This document shows, piece after piece, positions 1 through 10,057 of a stretch of 64,000 nucleotides of DNA. Location: positions 992,001 through 1,056,000 of the forward strand of contig NZ_CP043641.1 of assembly GCF_014217625.1 (NCBI RefSeq). The letters are read 5' to 3'. The notes beneath the pieces are model-generated. The model made no database searches. It worked only from the letters and a program-made list of their open reading frames with translations, and was not told the DNA's origin. The DNA is from Leifsonia shinshuensis (GTDB lineage Bacteria > Actinomycetota > Actinomycetes > Actinomycetales > Microbacteriaceae). The position numbers and the translations under genes were made by a program. How positions within the stretch are numbered: the stretch's first letter is position 1; every line of letters starts with the position of its first letter.

Positions 1-176
1 CGGCGGGCCGGCTCCTCCATCACGCGGCCGGTCAGCAGCGTCTCGAAGGCGCCCGCGACCGGGTCGTGGCGTTTCAGCGAACGCGGCTCGAAGACCTCGA
101 CCCCGAGGATGGTCGCACCCGTGACCGCCGGCGCCAGTCCGGCGCGGACGACCTCAACCTCGGGGAGCTCTGGCAC
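1..176 (-). CDS. mutM: Formamidopyrimidine-DNA glycosylase, N-terminal part (cut by window edge)
   Basis: Base-excision repair enzyme that removes oxidised purines such as 8-oxoguanine and nicks the strand. Only the first 58 codons lie in the window. Starting from a GTG at 176 the protein begins (M)[13 protein letters not shown], the family's hallmark N-terminus, where the Pro after the start is the catalytic Schiff-base nucleophile and the Glu after it is also catalytic. The start lies inside the end of rnc (23 bp overlap), so the two are probably co-translated; rnc-mutM adjacency is common in actinobacteria. The remainder lies beyond the left edge; there is no sign that the gene is broken. 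Confidence 0.93.
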   Translation of the reverse strand, partial: MPELPEVEVVRAGLAPAVTGATILGVEVFEPRSLKRHDPVAGAFETLLTGRVMEEPAR

Positions 177-867
177 GGCGGCGGTTCAGCTCGGTCCAGG
201 CGCTGAGCGCGGCGGCCATCTCGGCCTGCTTCTTGCTCGTGCCCTCCCCCGTCGCGGTGACGAGGTCGCCGACCGAGACGGTGGCGTGGAAGGTCTTGGA
301 GTGATCGGGGCCGGTGTTGGTGACGGTGTAGACCGGGAGGCCGGCGCCGCGGTGGGCCGCGGCCTCCTGGAGGCTCGTCTTGGGGTCCATCGCCGCCCCG
401 AACCGATCCGGGTCCGCCAGCAGCGGGTCGACCAGACGCAGCACGAGTGCCGTCGCCTCATCCCCTCCGGCGTCGAGGTAGGCGGCGCCGATCAGCGCCT
501 CCACCGTGTCGGCCAGGATGGACGCCTTGTCGCGGCCGCCGCTCTGGTTCTCGCCGCGGCCGAGGCGCAGATACTGGCCCAGGTCGATGCTGCGCGCGAC
601 CTCCGCCAGCGCGACCGAGCTGACCAGGCTGGCCCGGCGCTTGGCGAGCTCGCCCTCGTCGAGGTCCGGGTTCTCCCGGAACAGCTTGACGGTGACGGCC
701 TGCCCGAGGATCGAGTCGCCGAGGAACTCCAGGCGCTCGTTGTTCGGGATGCCGCCGTTCTCGTACGCGAACGACCGGTGGGTCAGCGCAAGCACGAGAA
801 GCTCGGGGTCGATGTCGACCCCGAGCTTCTCGATGAGGGCGGAGCGGTCAGTGTTCTCCCCGACCAC
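154..867 (-). CDS. rnc: Ribonuclease III
   Basis: Double-strand-specific endoribonuclease that processes rRNA precursors and other structured RNAs. The 237-residue protein has the usual layout. The catalytic domain carries the signature ERLEFLGDS at residues 44-52 and the second acidic pair D120/E123 ([10 protein letters not shown]). A double-stranded RNA-binding domain occupies about residues 160-230 and ends in a basic tail. It follows rpmF by about 54 bp and overlaps mutM by 23 bp, in the order yceD-rpmF-rnc-mutM. Length and motifs are normal for the family. Confidence 0.97.
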   Translation of the reverse strand: MVGENTDRSALIEKLGVDIDPELLVLALTHRSFAYENGGIPNNERLEFLGDSILGQAVTVKLFRENPDLDEGELAKRRASLVSSVALAEVARSIDLGQYLRLGRGENQSGGRDKASILADTVEALIGAAYLDAGGDEATALVLRLVDPLLADPDRFGAAMDPKTSLQEAAAHRGAGLPVYTVTNTGPDHSKTFHATVSVGDLVTATGEGTSKKQAEMAAALSAWTELNRRRARAPRG

Positions 868-921
868 GTGCTCCCTGCCCCCTACTTGTTGCGTCCTGCG
901 CTGTTCAGCCCTGTGGGCGGA

Positions 922-1125
922 TCAGACGTCGGCGACCTTGCGGCCCTTGTACTCCATGAAGAGCGCGGTGCCCGCGGAGTCCTCGACGACCTTGGCGCGG
1001 TGCGGGAGGCTGTAGACGACCTTGCCGTTCTCGATCGACTTGACGAGCGTGGGGACCTCGGCCTTCCACTGCGAACGGCGGGCGTGGGTGTTGGCGCGAG
1101 ACTGCTTCCGCTTCGGAACGGCCAT
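922..1125 (-). CDS. rpmF: 50S ribosomal protein L32
   Basis: Structural protein of the large ribosomal subunit, 67 residues. The start is the ATG at 1125, giving [20 protein letters not shown], the standard actinobacterial L32 N-terminus; longer readings through this frame run into the upstream gene. The zinc-binding Cys residues of some L32 forms are absent (no Cys in the protein), so this is the Cys-minus form. The gene lies 2 bp after yceD and is followed by rnc, the widely conserved yceD-rpmF pairing. Confidence 0.97.
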   Translation of the reverse strand: MAVPKRKQSRANTHARRSQWKAEVPTLVKSIENGKVVYSLPHRAKVVEDSAGTALFMEYKGRKVADV

Positions 1126-1127
1126 GA

Positions 1128-1700
1128 CTATCTCTCTTCTCCAGCCCCGGCGGCCGGGGCGTTGTTGCTGGTGGACTCGGTGTCGGAAGCCTGGAACGCC
1201 GCGAGCGCGGACCAGCGAGGAGCGATGGTCTCGTTCGGCTTGCGGTCCGGTACATCCGCCAGCCTCTCCCCGGTCTCTGGATCGAGACCCGGGCAGTCCG
1301 GCCGGCACACCGGCTGAAACGGCAGTGACAACACCACCGCATCCCTGATCAGAGGTTCAAGATCCACGTGGTCGTCGTGAACCTCATAATCAAAAGCTTC
1401 CGTAGAAGGATACGCGAAAAGTTCCTGGAAATCGACTTCGACAGGCTGGGCGATGTCGATCAGGCAGCGTCCGCAGACGCCGGTGGCGGTGGTCTCGGCC
1501 TCCGCCGTGACCAGGATCCCCTCGTGCATCGACTCCAGCCGGAGGTCGAGTTCGATGGTCTCGCCCTCGGGGACGGACAGGAGTCCCTCGCCGAGTCTCG
1601 CGTCGACCGGGATGCTGACGTGCTGCTCCCGCATCTCGCCGGGACGCCGCATCAGGTCGTACACGTTGACGATGTACGGGCTCTTTCTGAACGTGCTCAC
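1128..1700 (-). CDS. yceD: YceD-like DUF177 protein
   Basis: Member of the YceD/DUF177 family, a conserved gene found directly before rpmF and linked to 23S rRNA accumulation and ribosome assembly in plants and bacteria. The 190-residue product has the CGRCL motif mid-protein and a second Cys pair ([12 protein letters not shown]) towards the C-terminus; together the four Cys could bind a metal (inference). The start is a GTG at 1700. A TAAAAT box 8 nt upstream suggests a leaderless transcript that also carries rpmF and probably rnc-mutM. The upstream transglutaminase gene stops only 11 bp away. Confidence 0.93.
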   Translation of the reverse strand: MSTFRKSPYIVNVYDLMRRPGEMREQHVSIPVDARLGEGLLSVPEGETIELDLRLESMHEGILVTAEAETTATGVCGRCLIDIAQPVEVDFQELFAYPSTEAFDYEVHDDHVDLEPLIRDAVVLSLPFQPVCRPDCPGLDPETGERLADVPDRKPNETIAPRWSALAAFQASDTESTSNNAPAAGAGEER

Positions 1701-1708
1701 GGTCGACT

Positions 1709-1714
1709 ATTTTA
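1709..1714 (-). promoter_or_regulatory. -10 box TAAAAT before yceD
   Basis: TAAAAT on the minus strand, 8 nt before the GTG of yceD. It is an AT-rich hexamer in a GC-rich setting and overlaps the TAA stop of the upstream gene. I see no convincing -35. If it is used, yceD-rpmF-rnc-mutM starts as a leaderless mRNA separate from the moxR-DUF58-transglutaminase operon. Confidence 0.45.
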
Positions 1715-3976
1715 CGCGGGGCCGCCGACGCTCGCAGGCGACCGCCAGCCGGCTGGCAGCAACGACACAGGAATGAGCGCCGCCTTCAGCCGTACCCCGC
1801 GGCCCGCCTGCGCCTCGAGCGCGGCGATCACGCGCTGGAGGTCGTCCGCGAGACCCACCGCGACGGCGCGCGTCGGCGGCCCGAAGGCGTCGCGCTCGCG
1901 CACGTCCAGCAGGCGCAGCACGGCCTCCTCCCCCGGCGTGCCTTCGACCGCGGCGGCGATCCGGCGCGCGAAGACGCGCGGCGTCTCGGTGTCAGGGGCC
2001 GACCAGCCCAGGTCGCGCGCGGTGTCGCGCAGCTCGTCCCAGACGATCGACGCGCCGCCCCACGACTCGGAGAGCCGTCTCAGCCTGGCCCGTCTGCGCA
2101 TCCGGCGCAGCACGGCGGGGGTCAGGAGCACCGCCAGCACCAGCAGCGCCACGCCGAGCCCGGAGAGCACCGGCTGCAGCGGCGACGGCGGGGTGGTCCC
2201 GGCCGCGCCCGCGACGTTCGGCTGGTCGGTCGGGACGAGGCGCTTCGGCGCGGCGGACGAGCCGGGCGCCGAGGTCGGGGCCACCTGGTCCGGGGTCGCG
2301 TTCGGGCGCGTATAGCTCGGGATGGTGCCGCGGCCGACCGTCGGCTCGAACGGCACCCAGCCGACGCCCGCGAAGTACAGCTCGGGCCAGGCGTGCAGGT
2401 CGTCGCTGGTCACCGTGTAGGTGCCGGGGCTGTTCGCGGTCCCGCCGCTCGATGTGCCGGGCAGGTAGCCCTCCGCCACCCGCGCCGGGATGCCGAGGCT
2501 GCGGGCCATCAGCGCCATCGCCGAGGCGAAGTGGACGCAGTAGCCGCTCTTGACCTCCAGGAACTTCGCGATCACACGCGCGCCGTCTCCGTCGTAGCCC
2601 TGCTTCAGCGGCGTCTGCGTGGAGTACACGAAGCCGTTGTCGCGGAAGTAGTCCTGCAGCGCCACCGCCTTGTCGTACTCCGAGACCGCCCCCGCCGTCG
2701 CGGCCAGCGCGGTCTGCCCCACGATCGCGGGCATGTTGGACGGCAGGAAGAGGTCGCGCTGGATGTCGGCGGGGACGAAGCCTCCCGCCGCCTTCAGCTG
2801 GTCGGCCGTCGGCGCCAGCACGAGGCTGGTCGCGGTGTACTTCTGGCCCTGCGTCGTCACGTTGATGCCGCCGAGGGTGAGGTCGTCCGGATCCCACGAC
2901 CAGGTGCCGTTCAGGCCCTTCACCGACTGCACGGGCGCCGGGACCGGCAGCCAGCGGCTGGTCATGTCGTCGATCTCCACCGTCGTGCTGATCTTGCTCC
3001 GCTTCACGGTGTCCGACAGCCCGGGGACCGGCCCGACGGCGACGCCGTCGGAGAGCCGCTTGGTGTCCCGCTCGCGGTGCTTCCAGACCGAGCCGGTGAA
3101 CTGGTCGAGCGAGGCGAGCTTGAGGTACTGGCCGGCGGAGGCGGTGGTCGTGTAGGTCAGCGCGCGGACCGCGGCGGGCCTGCGGAGGTCCTTGCCGAGG
3201 TCGATCAGCGGCGTCACAGTGCCGCCGATCGAGATGCCGCCTGCGGTGAAGGAGGTCGCTCCGCCCTTGTCGAATCCAGGAGCCGTCCCGGACAGCAGCA
3301 TCGCCACGACGACCGCCGCGGCCCCGACGGACAGCGCGGCGCCGGGTCGTCCTGCTCCCGGGCGCCTGGTGCGGACGTCGGAGCGCAGCAGCCAGAGGAA
3401 CGCCGCGGCGGAAGCCGCCAGCGCGATCGGGTCCAGCCCGTCGCCCAGCAGCGCGCCCGGCACGACGAGCACCGCCGCGACCCCGATGGCGGTGAAGGCG
3501 GGCGCGCGGATCGCGATGGCCAGGATGTCGAGCACGATCGCGATCAGGCAGGCGCCGGCCACGACCAGGAAGATGAACTCGGGAAGGCTCTCCGCGGGCG
3601 TCCCCTGCTGGTAGATCGAGAGCATCGCCTGCTGCAGGTACACGCCCCAGCGCTGCACGGTCGCCGGCGTCGGGATGAGCCCGAGCAGCCCGGTGCCATT
3701 TCCGAAGGTCACGGTCATGACGATCGCGGCGAGCACGACTTCGAGCACGGGGACCAGTCCGCGGTGCACCCCGATCGTGCGGAGGCCCGCGCCGCTCACC
3801 AGCAGGAACGCGCTGGTCAGCATGAGCGCGAACCACCACGTCGGCCCTTGGATGAGCCCACCGAGCGCGAAGCTGAGCGCGAGCATCTGCAGGACGAGCG
3901 CTCCGGTGATCCGCCAGTAGGCCTGGCGCCGGCGCCGGACGCCGGTCAGCCCGAGCGGGACGGCCTCGCTAACCAT
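1712..3976 (-). CDS. Membrane-anchored transglutaminase-like protein (TgpA type), cluster 1
   Basis: Predicted integral membrane protein of 754 residues with an external transglutaminase-fold domain. The first ~210 residues hold a series of hydrophobic helices (DUF3488-like). The transglutaminase core carries C480 in SGYCVHFASAM, H528 in DDLHAWPEL and an acidic residue in VPFEPT, so the catalytic Cys-His-acid triad is intact. A further TM segment (about residues 635-655) leads to a cytoplasmic DUF4129-like tail. The ATG at 3976 overlaps the DUF58 stop by 8 bp, so the genes are coupled. The role is not known; the fold suggests peptide crosslinking or hydrolysis at the cell surface. The second copy at 19611-21905 has lost the triad. 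Confidence 0.88.
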   Translation of the reverse strand: MVSEAVPLGLTGVRRRRQAYWRITGALVLQMLALSFALGGLIQGPTWWFALMLTSAFLLVSGAGLRTIGVHRGLVPVLEVVLAAIVMTVTFGNGTGLLGLIPTPATVQRWGVYLQQAMLSIYQQGTPAESLPEFIFLVVAGACLIAIVLDILAIAIRAPAFTAIGVAAVLVVPGALLGDGLDPIALAASAAAFLWLLRSDVRTRRPGAGRPGAALSVGAAAVVVAMLLSGTAPGFDKGGATSFTAGGISIGGTVTPLIDLGKDLRRPAAVRALTYTTTASAGQYLKLASLDQFTGSVWKHRERDTKRLSDGVAVGPVPGLSDTVKRSKISTTVEIDDMTSRWLPVPAPVQSVKGLNGTWSWDPDDLTLGGINVTTQGQKYTATSLVLAPTADQLKAAGGFVPADIQRDLFLPSNMPAIVGQTALAATAGAVSEYDKAVALQDYFRDNGFVYSTQTPLKQGYDGDGARVIAKFLEVKSGYCVHFASAMALMARSLGIPARVAEGYLPGTSSGGTANSPGTYTVTSDDLHAWPELYFAGVGWVPFEPTVGRGTIPSYTRPNATPDQVAPTSAPGSSAAPKRLVPTDQPNVAGAAGTTPPSPLQPVLSGLGVALLVLAVLLTPAVLRRMRRRARLRRLSESWGGASIVWDELRDTARDLGWSAPDTETPRVFARRIAAAVEGTPGEEAVLRLLDVRERDAFGPPTRAVAVGLADDLQRVIAALEAQAGRGVRLKAALIPVSLLPAGWRSPASVGGPA

Positions 3977-5321
3977 GGCCCACCACCGCCCGCTGCCGGT
4001 CGAGGGCACGCTGCCAGCACTCGGCGGGGTCGTCGCCGACGGAGAACGGCACGCACAGCCAGCCGGCGTCGGCGAGCACCTCCTCCACCTCTGCGCCCGC
4101 CGTCTCGCCGATGAAGGCGACCGCCGGGTCGCCCATCCCGCGGAGGCCCGCGAGCGACCCGAGCTCCGGCGAGCCGTCGAGCAGCGCCGCGAAGATCGGG
4201 ACGGAGCGGCCGGCCCGGCGCAGCCCGGAGGCCAGCTCGGCGACCGCGTCGTCGCGCGTGTCGGCGGTCGCGTCGACCGCGGCGAGGTCCGCGAGCAGCA
4301 GCCGGTCGGCGGCGCCGCGGTCGTAGGTGGGCGTCACCGACCCGAGCGTGCCGGTCCTCCCCGCCCCGCTGCGGCCGGAGAGCTGCCGCGGCGCGGTCTC
4401 GACCACGCTGAGCACGAACCCCTCGTCGAGGAGGTGGACGCCGACCGACGCCACCAGCTCGATCAGCGTCTCGAACAGTTCGTCCTCCGGCTCGTACGCG
4501 CTGCGGGTGGCGGGCCGGATGACGCCGGGCGGTGTCGGCGCCGGCCGGGTGTCCATCAGGATCCAGGCCTCCGGATTGCTGCGCTGCTCCTCCTGCCGGA
4601 CCATCAGCTTGTCGTGCCGCGCCGTCGCCCGCCAGTGCACCCGGCGCAGCGGGTCGCCCGGCCGGTACTCGCGCGCGATCAGCTCGTCGGCGCTCGGGAT
4701 GCTGTGCCGCTGCAGCTCGTGTTCCGCGCCCTCGCTGTGCGCCACGTCCAGCTCGCCGCTGGTCAGCGGCACGACCCGCGGCGTCACCAGGAGCTGCCGG
4801 GGCTGCCCGAGCGCGTACTCCGCGTACGCCACGCCGAACGGGTCGGTGCGGCTCACGATCAGGGGCCCCACCGGGTGCGAGCCGCGCTTGTAGGCGACCA
4901 CGTCCTGCCGCAGCACGACCGTGTCCCGTCCGTGCGTCACGTTGACCTGGTGGGCGCCGAGCCGCGGGAACGGCGCAGACCTCTGCACCTCGACCCCGGC
5001 CGGGGCATACTCGCGCCAGCGGGCCGGAGGGCTCGGCCGGGTGGACTGGTTGCGCGCCGTGGTGACGATGGTCGCCTGCTCCCCCACCGCGACGATGTCG
5101 GGATGGAAGGTACGGGCGACGGTGAGCCGCGGCCGGTCGAGGGTCACCGAGATCATCGCCGCGAGCGGCAGCACCGTGAGGAAGACGCCGATGAAGAGCA
5201 CGTCCGTCCGGCCGAAGAGCGCGGAGGCGGCCAGCGCGACGACGCCGACGGCGCCGAAGGTCCAGCCGCGCGCGGTGGGGCGCGGCTTCTTCAGGGGCGA
5301 CGGCCCCCAGCGCCCTGCCAT
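3969..5321 (-). CDS. DUF58 domain protein, cluster 1
   Basis: 450-residue protein of the DUF58 family, usually found with MoxR ATPases and thought to be their von Willebrand A-like partner. Two adjacent TM helices sit near the N-terminus (about residues 22-62). They are followed by a beta-rich segment and the family motif around YRPGDPLRRVHWRATARHDKL, then a region resembling a vWA fold (ILMDTRPAPTPPG). It lies 3 bp after the MoxR gene and overlaps the transglutaminase by 8 bp, so the three genes form one operon. The biochemical function is unknown; membrane assembly or maturation of surface proteins is inferred from neighbours. Confidence 0.9.
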   Translation of the reverse strand: MAGRWGPSPLKKPRPTARGWTFGAVGVVALAASALFGRTDVLFIGVFLTVLPLAAMISVTLDRPRLTVARTFHPDIVAVGEQATIVTTARNQSTRPSPPARWREYAPAGVEVQRSAPFPRLGAHQVNVTHGRDTVVLRQDVVAYKRGSHPVGPLIVSRTDPFGVAYAEYALGQPRQLLVTPRVVPLTSGELDVAHSEGAEHELQRHSIPSADELIAREYRPGDPLRRVHWRATARHDKLMVRQEEQRSNPEAWILMDTRPAPTPPGVIRPATRSAYEPEDELFETLIELVASVGVHLLDEGFVLSVVETAPRQLSGRSGAGRTGTLGSVTPTYDRGAADRLLLADLAAVDATADTRDDAVAELASGLRRAGRSVPIFAALLDGSPELGSLAGLRGMGDPAVAFIGETAGAEVEEVLADAGWLCVPFSVGDDPAECWQRALDRQRAVVGHG

Positions 5322-5324
5322 GGC

Positions 5325-6440
5325 CTACTCCCCGCCTGTGCGCGCCGCTCCGGAGGCGGCCCGGCCTCTGCCGGCGCCCGCCGTCTCGCTCCCGCCGCCG
5401 ATCGCGCCGGAGCCGACCGGGACGGGCGTCGCGGCGACGATCCGGCGGACGATGTCCGCGATCACCGGGGCGCTCTCATGGTGGTGGCCGAGCGCGCGGC
5501 TGGTCGGCAGCAGCCGGTGGCCGAGCACCGGGACCGCCAGGGCGTCGATGTCGTCGGGCAGCACGAAGTCGCGGCCGTCGAGCGCCGCCATCGCCTTGGC
5601 CGCGCGCACGAGCTGCAGCGTGGCGCGGGGGCTCCCGCCCAGCCGGAGGTCGCGGTCCTCGCGCGTCGCGCGCACCAGGTCGACCGCGTACTGCTTGACC
5701 GGCGTCGACGCGAACACCGCACGGGCCGTCGTCATCATGGAGCGCAGCTCCTCCGAGGTGACCACCGGCCCGATCCGGGACAGCGGGCTGGAGGTGTCGC
5801 GCGTGGTCAGCATCGCGAGCTCGGAGTCGTCGTCCGGGTAGCCCATCGCGATGCGGGCCATGAAGCGGTCGCGCTGCGCCTCCGGGAGGGCGTAGGTGCC
5901 CTCCATCTCGACCGGGTTCTGCGTCGCCACGACGATGAACGGCGCGGCCAGCGGATACGTCGAGCCGTCGACCGTGACCTGCCGCTCCTCCATGCACTCC
6001 AGGAGGGCGGACTGTGTCTTGGGGCTGGCCCGGTTGATCTCGTCGCCGATCACGATGTTCGCGAACACCGCGCCCGGCTTGAACTCGAAGCGCCGCTCCG
6101 CCTGGTTGTAGACCGAGACGCCGGTGACGTCGCTCGGCAGCAGGTCGGGCGTGAACTGGATGCGGCTGACCGAGCAGTCCACCGACTTCGCCAGCGACTT
6201 GGCCAGCATGGTCTTGCCGACGCCCGGCACGTCCTCGATCAGGAGGTGGCCCTCGGCGAGCAGGACGACGAGCGCCGTCTGGACCGCGTCGTGCTTGCCG
6301 TCGATGACGGACTCCACGTTTGCGGTGATCTGCTCCGCGGCGCGCCGCAGCTCGTCCAGGTCCATCCCCGGCGCGGGCAGGCCCACCTCCTCCGGGGCGA
6401 CAGAGGATTCCGTGGGCTGGCGCGTCGCGTAACTGTTCAT
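5325..6440 (-). CDS. MoxR-family AAA ATPase, cluster 1
   Basis: AAA+ chaperone-like ATPase of the MoxR family, 371 residues. Walker A is EDVPGVGKTMLAK, Walker B is VIGDEINRASPKTQ, and sensor residues follow in VATQNPVEMEGTYALPEAQ. A C-terminal lid domain ends in a Gly/Ala-rich tail (about residues 345-371) that looks disordered. It heads the moxR-DUF58-transglutaminase operon, beginning 13 bp after coaD. MoxR proteins typically help insert metals or assemble complexes with vWA/DUF58 partners; the client here is unknown. Confidence 0.93.
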   Translation of the reverse strand: MNSYATRQPTESSVAPEEVGLPAPGMDLDELRRAAEQITANVESVIDGKHDAVQTALVVLLAEGHLLIEDVPGVGKTMLAKSLAKSVDCSVSRIQFTPDLLPSDVTGVSVYNQAERRFEFKPGAVFANIVIGDEINRASPKTQSALLECMEERQVTVDGSTYPLAAPFIVVATQNPVEMEGTYALPEAQRDRFMARIAMGYPDDDSELAMLTTRDTSSPLSRIGPVVTSEELRSMMTTARAVFASTPVKQYAVDLVRATREDRDLRLGGSPRATLQLVRAAKAMAALDGRDFVLPDDIDALAVPVLGHRLLPTSRALGHHHESAPVIADIVRRIVAATPVPVGSGAIGGGSETAGAGRGRAASGAARTGGE

Positions 6441-6453
6441 CTCTCCACCCGGG

Positions 6454-6936
6454 TCATGTGGTTGACAGCAGCTCGGATACGGCGGGAGGCACGTAGGGGC
6501 TCACGTCCCCGCCGAGGTTGGCGACCTGGCGCACGAGGGAGCTCGACACGTGCGCGTTCGCCGGATCGGGAAGCAGGAAGACCGTCTCGACGTCGGCGAG
6601 GTGGCGGTTCACGATCGCCATCGGGGTCTCGTAGGCGACGTCGACCTGGGAGCGGATGCCCTTGACCAGCACATCGGCTCCGACATCGGTGCAGTAGTCG
6701 ACCAGGAGGCCGACCGACCAGGAGGCCACGACGATGCGCCCCTGGATCCCGGCGTCCTCGATCGAGCGCTCGATCAGCGCCACGCGCTGCGCGATGGGCA
6801 GCAGGGCCGACTTGTCCGGGTTGTGCACCACCAGGACATGGACCTCGTCCCACAGCCGAGCGGCCCGCTCGATGACATCGAGATGCCCGAGAGTGACCGG
6901 GTCGAACGATCCAGGGACTACGGCGATCCTGTTCAT
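6454..6936 (-). CDS. coaD: Pantetheine-phosphate adenylyltransferase
   Basis: Fourth step of coenzyme A synthesis: transfers an adenylyl group from ATP to 4'-phosphopantetheine, giving dephospho-CoA. The 160-residue protein starts [20 protein letters not shown], with the nucleotidyltransferase T/HxGH motif as TLGH. The C-terminal SSSLVRQVA matches the conserved ISSTxVR motif. I chose the ATG at 6936 because it gives the family's exact N-terminus. A TAGTCT hexamer lies 8 nt upstream, so the message may be leaderless. recG ends about 90 bp upstream. Confidence 0.96.
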   Translation of the reverse strand: MNRIAVVPGSFDPVTLGHLDVIERAARLWDEVHVLVVHNPDKSALLPIAQRVALIERSIEDAGIQGRIVVASWSVGLLVDYCTDVGADVLVKGIRSQVDVAYETPMAIVNRHLADVETVFLLPDPANAHVSSSLVRQVANLGGDVSPYVPPAVSELLSTT

Positions 6937-7025
6937 AGGGCACCAGACTATTACGCAGTACCCGGCATTTCGTTGTGAATCCGTTATCTTCACAGAGCAG
7001 AGTGTCGCGTGGCCCGGCGGCTGCG

Positions 7026-9239
7026 TCAGGACTTGCCGAGGAAGGCCCGCTCCGACTCGTCGAGCCGCCGGGCGAGCGCCGCGGCGAGGGCGGGATGCGC
7101 GGCCAGGCCGCCGTCGTCGAGGGTCTCCGCCGCTGCGACCCTGGCCTCCGAGATCAGCTCGCCGTCGGACACCACGCGCAGCAGCTTCAGCGACGACCGG
7201 CCGCCGGACTGGCGGCTGCCGAGCACGTCGCCCTCGCGGCGCAGCTCCAGGTCGACGTTGGCCAGCTCGAACCCGTCCAGGGTGGCGGCGACGGCGTCGA
7301 CGCGCTCGCGGGCGAGCGAGCCCTCTTCGGCGTAGGTGACGAGCAGGCAGAGCCCGGGGATGTCGCCCCGGCCCACCCGGCCGCGGAGCTGGTGGAGCTG
7401 GGAGACGCCGAACCGGTCGGCGTCCAGCACGATCATGGCGGACGCGTTCGGCACGTTGACGCCGACCTCGATCACCGTCGTGGCGATCAGGAGGTCGAGG
7501 TCGCCGGCGGCGAACGCCCGCATGACCGTGTCCTTCTCGTCGGACGACAGCCTCCCGTGCAGCACGCCGACGCGCGTCCCGGCGAACAGCGGGTCGGCGC
7601 GCACCTGGGCTGCGACCGACTCGACGTTCGCGGGGACGCGGGGCGGGCCTGCCGCCTCGTCCGCGTCGTCCGGCTGCGGCTCCTCGCCGTCGTCCTCGGC
7701 CTCCTTGGCGCTGATCGCCGGGCAGACGACGAAGACCTGCCGGCCGCGCCCGATCTCCTCGGACGCGCGCTCCCAGATCCGGCGCTCCCAGCCCGGCCGG
7801 TCGGCGAGCGGGACGACGAAGCTCTCGATCCCCTGGCGTCCCGCGGGCAGCTGGGCGATGGTGGAGACCTCCAGGTCGCCGAACACCGTCATCGCGACCG
7901 TGCGCGGGATGGGCGTCGCGGTGAGCACGAGCACGTGCGGCGGCGTGCCGCCCTTCGCGCGCAGCGCCTCCCGCTGCTCGACGCCGAAGCGGTGCTGCTC
8001 GTCCACGACCACCAGGCCGAGGTCGAAGAACGTGACGGCGTCACCGAGCAGGGCGTGGGTGCCGACCACGATCCGGGACTGCCCGCTCACCGTCCGCAGC
8101 AGCGCCCGCTTGCGCTCGGCGGTCGAGAGCTGGCCGGTGAGGAGCGTCGGCATCACCTCGGCGGAGAGGTCGGGGCCGAGCATGTCGGCGATCGAGCGCA
8201 GGTGCTGGGCGGCCAGGACCTCCGTCGGCGCGAGCAGCGCGGACTGGCCGCCGCTGTCGGCCACGGCGAGCATCGCCCGCAGCGCGACCAGGGTCTTGCC
8301 CGAGCCGACCTCGCCCTGCACCAGGCGGTGCATCGGCTCGGCCGAGCCGAGGTCGTGCGCGATCTCCCGGCCGACGTCGGCCTGGTCGCCGGTCAGGGTG
8401 AACGGCAGGACGGCGTCGAACCGCTCCAGGAGCCCGCCCGGCGTCGCCTGCCGCGGGGTCGCCGCGACCGAGCGGTTCTCCGCGCGCTGCTGGAGGAGCG
8501 CGGCCTGCAGCACGAACGCCTCCTGGAAACGCAGCGCATCGCGCGCCCGCTGCCACTCGGGGTTCTTCTGCGGCCGGTGGATGCCCTCCAGCGCCTCGCG
8601 GAACGGCAGCAGCCCGCGCTCCGTCGCGATCGAGGCCGGCACCGGGTCGGGGCACGGCCCGAGCGCGTCGAGCGCGAGGCCGACGGCCTTCTGCACCTGC
8701 CAGCTCGCCACCGTCCCGGTCGCCGGGTAGATCGGGATCGGGGTCTGCGCCCACTCCTTGGCCGCGGCGCTGCCCGGGGCGACGGCGTTCTCCGAGTCTT
8801 CGGCGAAGAGCTCGTAGTCGGGGTGCGCGAGTTGCAGGGCGCCGCGGTACGCGGAGACCTTGCCGGCGAAGATGCCCCGCACGCCAGGGGCGAGCTCCTT
8901 GGAGCGCCAGGCCTGGTTGAAGAACGTGAGGGTCAGGATGCCTTCGCCGTCGGAGATCTTGACCTCCAGGATGGACCCGCGCCTGGCGCGCATCGGCCGC
9001 TCCTGCACCCGCAGCACCTCGGCGACGATCGTCACGTGCTCGTCCAGCGGCAGGTTCGCCAGCGCGGTCAGCTCGCCGCGGCTGGCGTAGCGGCGCGGGT
9101 AGTGGGCGAGCAGATCGGCGACGGTGCGCATCCCGAAGGCCTTCTCGAACGCGGAGGCCGTGCGCCCGCCCAGCACGCCGGTCAGCCGGGTCTCGAGCGC
9201 GACGGAGCCGCCGGAGGCCGGGGCGGTGCTGGAGGTCAT
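7026..9239 (-). CDS. recG: ATP-dependent DNA helicase RecG
   Basis: Branch-migrating helicase that regresses stalled replication forks and processes Holliday junctions. 737 residues. An N-terminal wedge/OB region (about residues 60-190) is followed by the two helicase lobes, with GEVGSGKT (Walker A), a DEQH box in [17 protein letters not shown] (motif III), and QLRGRVGRG (motif VI). A short acidic insert ([15 protein letters not shown]) sits between the helicase lobes. The ATG at 9239 overlaps the upstream TPR gene's stop as ATGA, so the two are coupled. Confidence 0.97.
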   Translation of the reverse strand: MTSSTAPASGGSVALETRLTGVLGGRTASAFEKAFGMRTVADLLAHYPRRYASRGELTALANLPLDEHVTIVAEVLRVQERPMRARRGSILEVKISDGEGILTLTFFNQAWRSKELAPGVRGIFAGKVSAYRGALQLAHPDYELFAEDSENAVAPGSAAAKEWAQTPIPIYPATGTVASWQVQKAVGLALDALGPCPDPVPASIATERGLLPFREALEGIHRPQKNPEWQRARDALRFQEAFVLQAALLQQRAENRSVAATPRQATPGGLLERFDAVLPFTLTGDQADVGREIAHDLGSAEPMHRLVQGEVGSGKTLVALRAMLAVADSGGQSALLAPTEVLAAQHLRSIADMLGPDLSAEVMPTLLTGQLSTAERKRALLRTVSGQSRIVVGTHALLGDAVTFFDLGLVVVDEQHRFGVEQREALRAKGGTPPHVLVLTATPIPRTVAMTVFGDLEVSTIAQLPAGRQGIESFVVPLADRPGWERRIWERASEEIGRGRQVFVVCPAISAKEAEDDGEEPQPDDADEAAGPPRVPANVESVAAQVRADPLFAGTRVGVLHGRLSSDEKDTVMRAFAAGDLDLLIATTVIEVGVNVPNASAMIVLDADRFGVSQLHQLRGRVGRGDIPGLCLLVTYAEEGSLARERVDAVAATLDGFELANVDLELRREGDVLGSRQSGGRSSLKLLRVVSDGELISEARVAAAETLDDGGLAAHPALAAALARRLDESERAFLGKS

Positions 9240-10009
9240 GGTTCGATCGTAGGGGCCGCCTCCGTCGCCGCGTCGCGCACATGCGCCTCGACCTCGGCGA
9301 GGGCGGCGAGCTCGTCCGCCACGTCGCTCTCCCCCGGGCGCTCGGCCGCGAGCCTGGCCTGGATGTCGAGGGCCTCCTGCCAGCGGCCGACCTCGCGCAG
9401 GCAGCGGGCGAGCGACCAGCGCGCGGCGAACTGCTGGTCGAGCGTGCCGTAGCGCTCCGCGGCCTCCAGGGCGGCCTCGAACGAGCCCAGCGCCTCCTGC
9501 GGTCGACCGGCTTCGAACAGCGCCCAGCCGCGGTTGTTGTGCAGGGCGACGCCCCAGCGCAGCGTCCGGGGGTCCGTGACCGCCGCGAGCTCGGCCAGAC
9601 CCTCCTCGGTCCACTGCTCGGAGCGGGCGGGGTCCGCGATGGCGAGCATGTGGGCGGCGTCGACCGCGAGGAACGCGTCGTCGTCGCGCCGCGCCGCCAG
9701 CAGGGCGCTCTCGAACAGCCGGACGGCCTCCGCCCGCAGCCCCTCTGTGTTGCGGAGGCGGCCGCGCTCGAGCAGGATGCGCACGGCGAGCGTGCCGAGC
9801 GCGGGCTCCAGGGAGTCGAGCAGTCCGTCCGCCTCGGCGTACCGGCCTTGCAGGCCGAGGGCGCGGGCGCGCTGGGTCTCCAGCTCGGCCCGCACCAGTT
9901 CGGGGCGGTCCGGCTCTGCGGCAGCGATCGCGAAGCGTTCGGCGGAGGCGATGGGGTCGTCATACCGCCATAGGGCGTCGAGTTCCGCCTGCTGGAGGCG
10001 TTCGTCCAT
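9236..10009 (-). CDS. Tetratricopeptide-repeat-like protein
   Basis: 257-residue all-alpha protein beginning MDERLQQAELDALWRYDDP. It consists of repeating helical pairs with TPR-like spacing (for example NNRGWALFEAGRPQEALGSFEAAL, then FAARWSLARCLREVGRWQEALDIQ, shown here only as examples of the A-G-P pattern). No catalytic motif is visible; a scaffold or protein-binding role is likely. It lies directly before recG with an ATGA overlap and diverges from rsmD with about 50 bp between them. The frame stays open upstream into rsmD, but that part has no protein-like character. Confidence 0.82.
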   Translation of the reverse strand: MDERLQQAELDALWRYDDPIASAERFAIAAAEPDRPELVRAELETQRARALGLQGRYAEADGLLDSLEPALGTLAVRILLERGRLRNTEGLRAEAVRLFESALLAARRDDDAFLAVDAAHMLAIADPARSEQWTEEGLAELAAVTDPRTLRWGVALHNNRGWALFEAGRPQEALGSFEAALEAAERYGTLDQQFAARWSLARCLREVGRWQEALDIQARLAAERPGESDVADELAALAEVEAHVRDAATEAAPTIEP

Positions 10010-10042
10010 CCTCCTATTCTGCTGACGCCGCGGCGGCACCGC

Positions 10043-10048
10043 TAGGCT
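10043..10048 (+). promoter_or_regulatory. -10 box TAGGCT before rsmD
   Basis: TAGGCT ends 9 nt before the ATG at 10058 and only 3 nt before the ATG at 10052. The spacing favours the second ATG as the start of a leaderless rsmD message. Confidence 0.4.
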
Positions 10049-10057
10049 CGGATGGCT

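Noticed and set aside
1..176. mutM as a truncated pseudogene
   Set aside because: It simply runs off the window edge; the visible part is intact.
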